DNA from: Bacillota bacterium
GTDB lineage: Bacteria; Bacillota; UBA5301; JASBVW01
Direction: 5' to 3'
Length of the DNA stretch: 5,911 bases
NCBI GenBank assembly: GCA_029961005.1
Contig: JASBVW010000097.1
Span: 1-5,911, forward strand
Below the pieces are notes generated by a model, which saw only the letters and a program-made list of their open reading frames with translations, searched no databases and was not told the DNA's origin. Both the position numbers and the translations under genes were made by a program. Position 1 is the first letter of the stretch; every line of letters begins with the position of its first letter. Positions 1 to 5,596 of the stretch are shown in pieces.

Positions 1-458
1 CGGCCCGCATTCTGGGCATCCCGGTGGAGCGGGCGGGGGCGGAAGAGATCGCCCGCCGCTCGCGCGGGACTCCGCGGGTGGCCAACCGTCTCTTGCGGCG
101 GGTGCGGGATTTTGCCCAGATCAAGGCCCAGGGGGTCATCACCCGGGAGGTGGCCGACGACGGCCTGCGGCGCCTGGAGGTGGACGAGGAAGGGCTCGAC
201 CGCATCGATCGCCAACTCTTGTTCACCATTGCGGAGCGCTTCGGCGGCGGACCGGTGGGAGTGGAGACGTTGGCGGCCGCCATCAGCGAAGAGGTGGAGA
301 CCATTGAGGACGTGTACGAGCCGTTTCTGCTCCAGCGGGGCTTCCTCCAGCGCACTCCCAGAGGGCGGGTGGCGACCGCCAAGGCCTTTTCATACCTGGG
401 CCTCCCCCTGCCTAAAGGCGACCCGCTGCAGGGGCGCCTGTTTGCAGGGGAGGGATAA
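1..458 (+). CDS. ruvB: RuvB, Holliday junction branch migration ATPase (C-terminal part)
   Basis: The 5' end is cut by the window; reading starts in frame at base 3 and gives 151 residues to the TAA stop. RuvB is the hexameric AAA+ motor that, with RuvA, drives branch migration of Holliday junctions. The visible part starts with ARILGIPV, the end of the AAA+ small domain, then shows the sensor-2 motif RGTPR followed by VANRLLRRVRDFAQ, which is diagnostic for the family. From about DRQLL (bases 204 on) comes the RuvB C-terminal winged helix, including the block VYEPFLLQRGF and the basic RTPRGR turn that contacts DNA in known structures. The Walker A and B motifs lie upstream and are not visible. 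No damage is seen, and the C-terminal tail LQGRLF is usual for the family. The ATG at base 24 is internal, not the start. queH starts five bases after the stop, so the two are probably co-transcribed. Confidence 0.97.
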   Translation, partial: ARILGIPVERAGAEEIARRSRGTPRVANRLLRRVRDFAQIKAQGVITREVADDGLRRLEVDEEGLDRIDRQLLFTIAERFGGGPVGVETLAAAISEEVETIEDVYEPFLLQRGFLQRTPRGRVATAKAFSYLGLPLPKGDPLQGRLFAGEG

Positions 459-462
459 ATAA

Positions 463-1017
463 ATGAAGATCTTGCTCCACATTTGTTGCGGGCCGTGCAG
501 CCTCTACCCCCTTCAGGCCCTGCGGGAAGAGGGGATGGAGCTGGAGGGCTTCTTCTACAACCCCAACATTCACCCGTACCGGGAATACCTCCGGCGCTGG
601 GAGGCGCTGCACCAAGTGGCGGAGGCGGAGGGATTGGCGGTGCGCCACCGGTGGGAATACGAGCTGGAGAAGTTCTTGGCCCGCGTTGCCCAGTTCCCCT
701 CCGAGCGCTGCCGGCACTGCTACGAGTTGCGCCTGGAGAAGGCGGCCCGCGAAGCCGCGGAGGGAGGTTTTGCGGCCTTTACCACCACCCTGCTGGTCAG
801 CCCGTGGCAAAAACACGACCTCATTCGCCAAGTGGCAGAGGAGGTGGCGGGGCGAGTAGGAGTGCCCTTCCTCTACCGGGACTTTCGCCCTGGCTACCGC
901 CAGGGCCAGCAACGGGCCAGGGAACTGGGCATCTATCGCCAGCCCTATTGCGGGTGTATCTACAGCGAGAAGGAGCGGTATGCGCGCTCGCGTCCGGATG
1001 TGGCAAGAGCGAGGTGA
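463..1017 (+). CDS. queH: QueH, epoxyqueuosine reductase (DUF208 family)
   Basis: This 184-residue protein matches the QueH family, which reduces epoxyqueuosine to queuosine in the tRNA wobble position and replaces the cobalamin-dependent QueG in many bacteria. Visible signatures are the N-terminal HICCGPC (C8, C9, C12), then FYNPNIHPYREY, a second cysteine pair in ERCRHCYELRL (C83, C86), the conserved TTTLLVSPWQKHD block (residues 108-119) and the C-terminal YCGC (C163, C165). In characterised QueH these conserved cysteines bind an iron-sulfur cluster and a further metal site; which residue does what here is inferred from the family. Length is typical. The ATG follows the ruvB stop closely, and the purine-rich GGGGAGGGA at the end of ruvB can serve as ribosome binding site. 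Translational coupling to ruvB is likely. The protein should be cytoplasmic and acts on tRNAs with GUN anticodons. Confidence 0.95.
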   Translation: MKILLHICCGPCSLYPLQALREEGMELEGFFYNPNIHPYREYLRRWEALHQVAEAEGLAVRHRWEYELEKFLARVAQFPSERCRHCYELRLEKAAREAAEGGFAAFTTTLLVSPWQKHDLIRQVAEEVAGRVGVPFLYRDFRPGYRQGQQRARELGIYRQPYCGCIYSEKERYARSRPDVARAR

Positions 1018-1023
1018 TTGCAG

Positions 1024-1248
1024 ATGGAAGGATTGACCAGCCTGGGGAAGTTTCTCTTGGTGCTGGGTTTGTTCCTGGCCGGGGTGGGCTTGCTCCTCCT
1101 GGCCTTGGGGCACGTCCCCGGCCTGGGTCGGTTGCCCGGCGACATCTACGTCAAAAAGGGCAACTTCGTTTTTTATTTCCCTCTGGCCACTGGCTTGGTC
1201 CTCAGCCTTCTTTTGACCCTGCTGCTCAATCTTTTTGCCAGGCGGTGA
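1024..1248 (+). CDS. DUF2905 family small membrane protein
   Basis: A 74-residue protein that I recognise as the DUF2905 family, whose function is not known. It has two hydrophobic segments, about residues 8-28 and 50-71, joined by a short loop carrying the family motif GRLPGDIYVKKGNFVFYFPL. Two basic residues end the protein. The pattern predicts an inner-membrane hairpin. I chose the ATG at 1024 because GAGG at 1011-1014, inside the end of queH, then has a 9-base spacer; a TTG at 1018 adds only two residues and sits too close to that site. The gene starts 6 bases after queH stops and ends 7 bases before recO starts, so it belongs to the ruvB-recO run. In Firmicutes this family is often found next to ruvB and queuosine genes (general knowledge, not tested here). 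Confidence 0.85.
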   Translation: MEGLTSLGKFLLVLGLFLAGVGLLLLALGHVPGLGRLPGDIYVKKGNFVFYFPLATGLVLSLLLTLLLNLFARR

Positions 1249-1255
1249 GGTGACC

Positions 1256-2011
1256 GTGAGCGGCTACAGGGCAGAGGGGGTGGTGCTGCGCACCAGGCCA
1301 TTGGGTGAAGCCGACCTGGTGGTCACCCTCTATACGGCGGAGGAAGGTAAAGTGGAGGCGGTGGCCCGCGGGGGCCGCCGCCTGCGCAGCCGGCTTTTGG
1401 GATGCATCCAGCCCTTTTCCCACGGCCGCTACCTGCTCTGGCGGGGGAGAACGCTGGACTCCCTCAGCCAGGGCGAATTGGTACGGTCTTTTCGGGAACT
1501 GCGGGAGGACCTTCTGCGCATGGCTTGCGCCTCTTACCTGGCCGAGCTGGTGGATGGGCTCACTCCGGAGCGAGAGCCATCGGGGGCCATTTTTTCGCTT
1601 TTGCTGGAAGGGTGGGGCTTTTTGGCTGCTTCGCCGCCAGAAACCAACCTCCTCCTCAACGGCGTGAGCGTATTCGAGCTGCGGCTGTTGAACATACTAG
1701 GTTATGCCCCCCAGTTGTGGCAGTGCCTGAGCTGCAAGACGGCGGAGGAAGGGGAGTGGTACTTCGGGATCCGCACGGGGGGCGTGCTGTGTGCGCGCTG
1801 TGCCAGTCAGGATGAGACAGCCCGGCCCCTGAGCGGGGAGACGCTGGGCGGCCTGCGTCAACTGGCCGGGGCCCCTTTGGCCCGAGCCGGGGTGCTCCGG
1901 CTCTCCCCGGGTGCCCGCACGGAGATGCGGGAGCTGCTCAAGGAATATATCGTTTACCGGGCGGAGCGGGAACTGAAATCAGCTGGCTTTCTCGACCTGG
2001 TAAGGGGGTAG
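1256..2011 (+). CDS. recO: RecO, DNA repair protein
   Basis: The predicted 251-residue protein is RecO, which binds SSB-coated single-stranded DNA and, with RecR, loads RecA in RecF-pathway gap repair. The N-terminal block YRAEGVVLRTRPLGEADLVV is the start of the RecO OB-fold (about residues 4-75). A helical region follows, with the family-like FELRLLNILGYAPQL, then a zinc-finger-like four-cysteine cluster at C157, C160, C179 and C182 (CLSC and CARC), and a C-terminal helix ending in ELKSAGFLDLV. I prefer the GTG at 1256 because GAGG at 1247-1250 gives a 5-base spacer and the residues after it align with usual RecO starts. A TTG at 1235 would add seven residues and overlap the preceding gene, and a GTG at 1250 overlaps its own ribosome site. 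Length is normal. era, a common recO neighbour, is not seen here. Confidence 0.95.
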   Translation: MSGYRAEGVVLRTRPLGEADLVVTLYTAEEGKVEAVARGGRRLRSRLLGCIQPFSHGRYLLWRGRTLDSLSQGELVRSFRELREDLLRMACASYLAELVDGLTPEREPSGAIFSLLLEGWGFLAASPPETNLLLNGVSVFELRLLNILGYAPQLWQCLSCKTAEEGEWYFGIRTGGVLCARCASQDETARPLSGETLGGLRQLAGAPLARAGVLRLSPGARTEMRELLKEYIVYRAERELKSAGFLDLVRG

Positions 2012-2015
2012 TGCC

Positions 2016-2405
2016 GTGGGAAATGGCCTTTCGGAGTTGGAGAAGATCGACATTTTGCGGGAACGGGCCGGCGTAAGCTATGCCGAGGCCAAGGCGGTGT
2101 TGGACGAGGCGGGTGGAGACGTGGTCCAGGCCCTGATCAAGTTGGAGCAAAGGGGCAGGTCCCACGTGGAATGGATCCAGGCCCGGGGGGCCGAGGTACT
2201 GGAGCGGATCAAGGCTCTCATCCGGGAGGGCAACGTGCGCCACATCAGGGTCAGGACGCGGGAAGGCGTCTTGCTGGATCTTCCCGTGACGGCCGGCGTG
2301 GTGGGAGCGGTTTTGGCCCCTTACTTGGCCATCTTCGGCGCATTGGCCGCCATCGCCACCAACTGTACCATTGAAATCGAGCGCTTGGATGGCCCGCCTT
2401 CTTGA
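2016..2405 (+). CDS. DUF4342 protein with UBA-like N-terminal domain
   Basis: A 129-residue protein with two visible parts. Residues 6-46 (ELEKIDILRERAGVSYAEAK onward, then GGDVVQALIKLE) resemble the UBA-like fold also found at the N-terminus of EF-Ts and in NAC proteins. A linker rich in charged residues follows, then a basic stretch RHIRVRTREG and a hydrophobic segment at about 91-116, ending in the motif CTIEIER. This matches the DUF4342 family; no function is established that I know of. The hydrophobic segment may be one long or two short membrane passes. The GTG start has AGGGGG at 2003-2008 with a 7-base spacer and lies 4 bases after the recO stop, so expression is coupled to recO. Placement next to recO is common in related Clostridia, from memory. 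It is the last gene of the unit before the terminator. Confidence 0.85.
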   Translation: MGNGLSELEKIDILRERAGVSYAEAKAVLDEAGGDVVQALIKLEQRGRSHVEWIQARGAEVLERIKALIREGNVRHIRVRTREGVLLDLPVTAGVVGAVLAPYLAIFGALAAIATNCTIEIERLDGPPS

Positions 2406-2415
2406 AGGTTAGCGC

Positions 2416-2450
2416 AAGGCCACCCGGCCTAAGAGAGCGGGTGGCCTTTT
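2416..2450 (+). terminator. Rho-independent terminator after the ruvB-DUF4342 unit
   Basis: GGCCACCCG at 2418-2426 pairs perfectly with CGGGTGGCC at 2438-2446 around an 11-base loop. AA at 2416-2417 can extend the stem against the first two bases of the TTTT tract at 2447-2450. It lies 10 bases after the DUF4342 stop and marks the end of the first transcription unit. Confidence 0.92.
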
Positions 2451-2509
2451 ACTTTAGCGTTGGAAGGTTTTGCAGGAAAAACCACTCCTATCGCGAATAA
2501 ACTGAAAAT

Positions 2510-2523
2510 GTCCCGCCTGGGAC
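2510..2523 (+). promoter_or_regulatory. Small hairpin in the ppdK leader
   Basis: GTCCC at 2510-2514 and GGGAC at 2519-2523 form a five-base-pair inverted repeat with a four-base loop, 55 bases before the ppdK start. No T-tract follows, so it is not a terminator. It could be an operator half-site pair or an RNA leader hairpin, or chance in GC-rich DNA. The ppdK promoter must lie somewhere in 2451-2560, but I see no convincing -35/-10 pair: TTGCAG at 2470-2475 is the best -35 match and lacks a -10 partner at normal spacing. Confidence 0.25.
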
Positions 2524-2552
2524 GATCTCCGGGGAAAAGGGAGCATTTGCAT

Positions 2553-2566
2553 AAGGAGTAAGGAGG
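2553..2566 (+). promoter_or_regulatory. Double Shine-Dalgarno region of ppdK
   Basis: Two purine-rich sites occur in tandem, AAGGAG at 2553-2558 and AAGGAGG at 2560-2566. The nearer one is a near-perfect anti-16S match but has an 11-base spacer to the ATG at 2578, longer than usual. No better start codon lies between them in frame, apart from a CTG directly before the ATG. Confidence 0.7.
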
Positions 2567-2577
2567 AACAGGGGCTG

Positions 2578-5223
2578 ATGTCGTCCACCGTAGTCACCAA
2601 GAAGCTCGTTTACTTTTTTGGGAACGGGAAAGCCGAAGGCACAGGAAAGATGCGCGAGCTTTTGGGCGGTAAAGGAGCCGGCCTGGCCGAGATGACCAAC
2701 CTCGGCATCCCCGTACCCCCAGGCTTTACCATTACCACTGAGGTTTGTACGGCTTATTATCAGAATCAAGAGCGCTGGCCGGAGGGCCTGGAAGAAGAGG
2801 TCCGCCGAAATATGGCCCGGCTGGAGGAAGTGATGGGGCTCAAGTTCGGCGACCCCCACCGCCCCCTCCTGGTCTCTGTCCGTTCCGGGGCGCGGGTTTC
2901 GATGCCCGGCATGATGGACACCATCCTCAACCTGGGCCTCAACGACCAGACGGTTCAAGGGCTGATCGAACTCTCACAGAATCCGCGCTTTGCCTACGAC
3001 AGCTACCGGCGCTTTGTCCAGATGTACAGCAACGTGGTGCTTGGGATCCCCCACGCCGAGTTTGAGTCCCTGCTCGAAAAGAAAAAGGAAGAGCGCGGAG
3101 TGCACCTGGACACGGAGTTGAGCGCGGACGACTGGAAGGATTTGGTACGGCAGTACAAGGCCAAGGTCCAGGAGAAGGGGCTGGTCTTCCCCGAAGACCC
3201 CTGGGAGCAGTTAAAAGGGGCCATTAACGCTGTCTTCAACTCCTGGAACAACCCCCGCGCCATTACCTACCGCAAGCTGAACAACATTCCCCACGACTGG
3301 GGCACGGCAGTGAACGTCCAGGCCATGGTCTTCGGGAATATGGGGGAGGACTCGGGAACGGGGGTGGCCTTCACCAGGAACCCCGGCACCGGCGAGAAAG
3401 AGTTCTTCGGCGAATTCCTGGTCAATGCGCAGGGCGAGGATGTGGTGGCCGGTATTCGCACCCCTAGGCCCATCTCTGAGCTGGCTCAGGCCATGCCGGA
3501 CGTCTATCGCCAGCTGGAGGAGATCTACCGGAAGCTGGAGGAACACTACCGGGACATGCAGGATATCGAGTTTACGGTCCAAAAGGGCAAGCTCTATATG
3601 CTGCAGACCCGCTCCGGCAAGCGGACGGCCATGGCGGCCGTCAAGATTGCAGTGGACATGGTGCGGGAAGGGCTCATCGACCGGGAGACCGCCCTCTTGC
3701 GGGTCTCGCCGGAGCAGCTGGATCAGCTGCTGCACCCCACCATTGATCCGGAGGCCAAGGTTCAGGTGATCGCCAAGGGTCTGCCGGCCTCGCCGGGGGC
3801 GGCGGTGGGGCAGGTGGTTCTGACAGCGGAGGATGCCGAGGCCTGGGCGGCTCAGGGCAAGAAGGTGATCCTGGTCCGGGCCGAGACCTCCCCGGAGGAC
3901 ATCGGGGGCATGGACGCCGCCCAGGGGATCTTGACTTCCCGGGGTGGCATGACCTCCCACGCCGCCGTGGTGGCCCGGGGCATGGGCAAGTGCTGCGTGG
4001 TGGGGGCTGGCGAGATCAAAGTGGAAGAGGAGAAGAAGCGGTTCCTGGTCAAGGACCTGGTGGTCAAAGAGGGAGACTGGATCACCATCAACGGCTCCAC
4101 GGGCGAGGTCATCCTGGGCCAGGTCAAGCTGGTCAACCCGTCCTTGGGCGGAGACTTTGCCACCTTGATGAAGTGGGCAGACGAGGTGCGGGCCTTGAAG
4201 GTCTTGACCAACGCCGATACCCCCCGGGATGCCCAGGTGGCCAGGGAATTTGGAGCCCAGGGGATCGGCCTCTGCCGCACGGAGCACATGTTCTTCGCCG
4301 AGGATCGCATTAAAGCGGTGCGGGAGATGATCCTGGCCCACGACCGGGAGAGCCGGCAGCGCGCTCTGGCTAAGATCATGCCCATGCAGAAGGGCGACTT
4401 CAAGGAGATCTTCCGGGTGATGGAGGGGCTGCCCGTGACCATCCGCCTCCTGGATCCTCCCCTCCACGAGTTCTTGCCTCAGGAAGAGGCGGCGGTAGCC
4501 GCTCTGGCCAAGGAGCTGGGCGTGAGCGAAGAGGAGATCCGGCGGAAGGTGGAGGCGCTGAAAGAGTTCAATCCCATGCTGGGGCATCGGGGTTGTCGCC
4601 TGGGGATCACTTATCCGGAGATCTACGAGATGCAGGTCCAGGCCATTATGGAGGCGGCCACGGAGCTGGCGCGGGAAGGCGTCTCGGTCCACCCGGAGAT
4701 CATGGTGCCCTTGGTGGGTACCAAGCGCGAGATGAGGCTCTTGTACGAGCAGATCAGGTCAGTGGCCGAGGCGGTGCTGGCCCGCAGCGGGGTAAAGGTG
4801 GAGTACAAGATCGGCACCATGATCGAGGTACCGCGGGCGGCCCTGGTGGCGGATCAAATCGCGGAAGACGCGGAGTTCTTCTCTTTCGGCACCAACGACC
4901 TGACCCAGATGACCTTCGGCTACTCGCGGGATGACGCCGGGAAATTCCTGCCGGTCTACATCGACCAGGGCATCTTGGAGAAGGATCCCTTCCAGTCGAT
5001 CGATCAGGAAGGGGTGGGGCAGCTGGTTCAAATGGGCGTGGAGCGGGGACGGACCGCCCGTCCCAACTTGAAGTGCGGGGTCTGTGGCGAACACGGCGGT
5101 GATCCGGCCTCGATCTTCTTCTTCCACCAGGTCGGGCTGGACTACGTCTCCTGTTCGCCGTACCGGGTGCCGGTGGCCAGGATGGCCACGGCCCACGCCG
5201 AATTGAAGGCGAAGAAGGCGTAG
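2578..5223 (+). CDS. ppdK: Pyruvate, phosphate dikinase
   Basis: A full-length 881-residue PPDK, which reversibly converts pyruvate, ATP and phosphate to PEP, AMP and pyrophosphate. The N-terminal ATP-grasp region (about 1-350) shows LLGGKGAGLAEMTN, the VSVRSGARVSMPGMMDTILN block and the DIEFTVQ...MLQTRSGKRT end with E331 and Q343, the likely nucleotide and metal ligands. The swivelling phosphohistidine domain (about 400-515) carries GGMTSHAAVVARGMGKCCVV, with catalytic H461 and, two residues before it, T459, the threonine that PPDK regulatory proteins (DUF299) phosphorylate in other organisms. The C-terminal PEP/pyruvate barrel (about 525-877) has R567 in GLCRTEH, R623 in IRLLDPP, E750, N773 and D774 in GTNDLTQ, and C836 in CGEHGG as the proton-donor cysteine. 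All key residues are present, so it should be active. It stands alone between two terminators. PEP synthase is excluded by the CGEHGG and overall PPDK pattern. A DUF299 regulator gene is not in the window. Confidence 0.98.
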   Translation: MSSTVVTKKLVYFFGNGKAEGTGKMRELLGGKGAGLAEMTNLGIPVPPGFTITTEVCTAYYQNQERWPEGLEEEVRRNMARLEEVMGLKFGDPHRPLLVSVRSGARVSMPGMMDTILNLGLNDQTVQGLIELSQNPRFAYDSYRRFVQMYSNVVLGIPHAEFESLLEKKKEERGVHLDTELSADDWKDLVRQYKAKVQEKGLVFPEDPWEQLKGAINAVFNSWNNPRAITYRKLNNIPHDWGTAVNVQAMVFGNMGEDSGTGVAFTRNPGTGEKEFFGEFLVNAQGEDVVAGIRTPRPISELAQAMPDVYRQLEEIYRKLEEHYRDMQDIEFTVQKGKLYMLQTRSGKRTAMAAVKIAVDMVREGLIDRETALLRVSPEQLDQLLHPTIDPEAKVQVIAKGLPASPGAAVGQVVLTAEDAEAWAAQGKKVILVRAETSPEDIGGMDAAQGILTSRGGMTSHAAVVARGMGKCCVVGAGEIKVEEEKKRFLVKDLVVKEGDWITINGSTGEVILGQVKLVNPSLGGDFATLMKWADEVRALKVLTNADTPRDAQVAREFGAQGIGLCRTEHMFFAEDRIKAVREMILAHDRESRQRALAKIMPMQKGDFKEIFRVMEGLPVTIRLLDPPLHEFLPQEEAAVAALAKELGVSEEEIRRKVEALKEFNPMLGHRGCRLGITYPEIYEMQVQAIMEAATELAREGVSVHPEIMVPLVGTKREMRLLYEQIRSVAEAVLARSGVKVEYKIGTMIEVPRAALVADQIAEDAEFFSFGTNDLTQMTFGYSRDDAGKFLPVYIDQGILEKDPFQSIDQEGVGQLVQMGVERGRTARPNLKCGVCGEHGGDPASIFFFHQVGLDYVSCSPYRVPVARMATAHAELKAKKA

Positions 5224-5238
5224 ACGCCGGGCGCTTGG

Positions 5239-5271
5239 GGGGGTTCCGGCGGCGGCCGGAACCCCCTTTTT
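5239..5271 (+). terminator. Rho-independent terminator after ppdK
   Basis: GGGGGTTCCGGC at 5239-5250 pairs over 12 perfect base pairs with GCCGGAACCCCC at 5255-5266, with a four-base GGCG loop and a TTTTT tract at 5267-5271. It begins 15 bases after the ppdK stop. It is very stable, and it works only for + strand transcription because no A-tract precedes the left arm. Confidence 0.95.
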
Positions 5272-5304
5272 GCGCAAAGGCCAAGCGAACAAAGGAGGGC
5301 GCCG

Positions 5305-5574
5305 ATGCTGAAGACCTTCTGGACCACCTTCTGGCTGGTCTTCCTGGCGGAACTGGGGGACAAGACGCAGTTGGCAACCATGAGCCTGGCGGCGGAGCAC
5401 CGCTCTCTCTGGCCGGTCTTCGGCGGTGCCGCAACGGCGCTCGTGGCCACGTCGGCCCTGGGCGTGCTGGCTGGAGGGGCCTTGACCAAGCTGGTGCCCG
5501 CCGTCTACATTCACACGGTGGCCGCCGTGGCGTTCATCGCCATCGGCGTTTTGATGCTCTTGGGCAAGTTTTGA
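5305..5574 (+). CDS. TMEM165/GDT1 (UPF0016) family half-size membrane transporter
   Basis: An 89-residue membrane protein with the family signature E-x-G-D-K-T at E16-K20-T21 (AELGDKTQLA) in the first of three hydrophobic segments (about 5-28, 37-59, 67-87). The family exports Mn2+ or Ca2+ in exchange for protons in characterised members, for example MneA of Vibrio; the acidic motif is the cation site. Many members hold two copies of this three-helix unit in one chain of about 200 residues, each with the motif. This one has a single copy, so it would need to work as a homodimer or with another half-size protein; no second copy is seen in the window. The ATG is preceded by AAAGGAGG ending at 5298 with a 6-base spacer, a strong ribosome site. 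The dGTPase-like gene starts 22 bases after the stop, suggesting co-transcription. The substrate is inferred from the family only. Confidence 0.88.
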   Translation: MLKTFWTTFWLVFLAELGDKTQLATMSLAAEHRSLWPVFGGAATALVATSALGVLAGGALTKLVPAVYIHTVAAVAFIAIGVLMLLGKF

Positions 5575-5596
5575 GCCGGAGAGGGGGCGGGTCGCG

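Noticed and set aside
1018..1023. TTG at 1018 as the start of the DUF2905 gene
   Set aside because: The Shine-Dalgarno-like GAGG would be only 3 bases from it; the ATG at 1024 has a 9-base spacer and is the better codon.
483..1253. A 256-codon plus-strand open frame overlapping queH and the DUF2905 gene
   Set aside because: It is out of frame with two recognised families, and its Gly/Pro/Ala-rich product has no conserved pattern.
2470..2500. Possible promoter, TTGCAG followed by GAATAA
   Set aside because: The spacing is 19 bases and the -10 match to TATAAT is poor; other hexamer pairs in the region are no better. I would not annotate it as a promoter.
3211..4692. A 493-codon open frame on the minus strand within ppdK
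   Set aside because: It lies wholly antisense to a clearly real gene with all catalytic motifs. Its product is rich in His, Leu, Gly and Asp with no recognisable domain, as expected from the complement of GC-rich coding DNA.
5224..5304. Possible Mn-responsive (yybP-ykoY) riboswitch ahead of the transporter gene
   Set aside because: The leader is only about 80 bases and is filled by a simple 12-bp terminator stem with no room for the aptamer's conserved internal loops.
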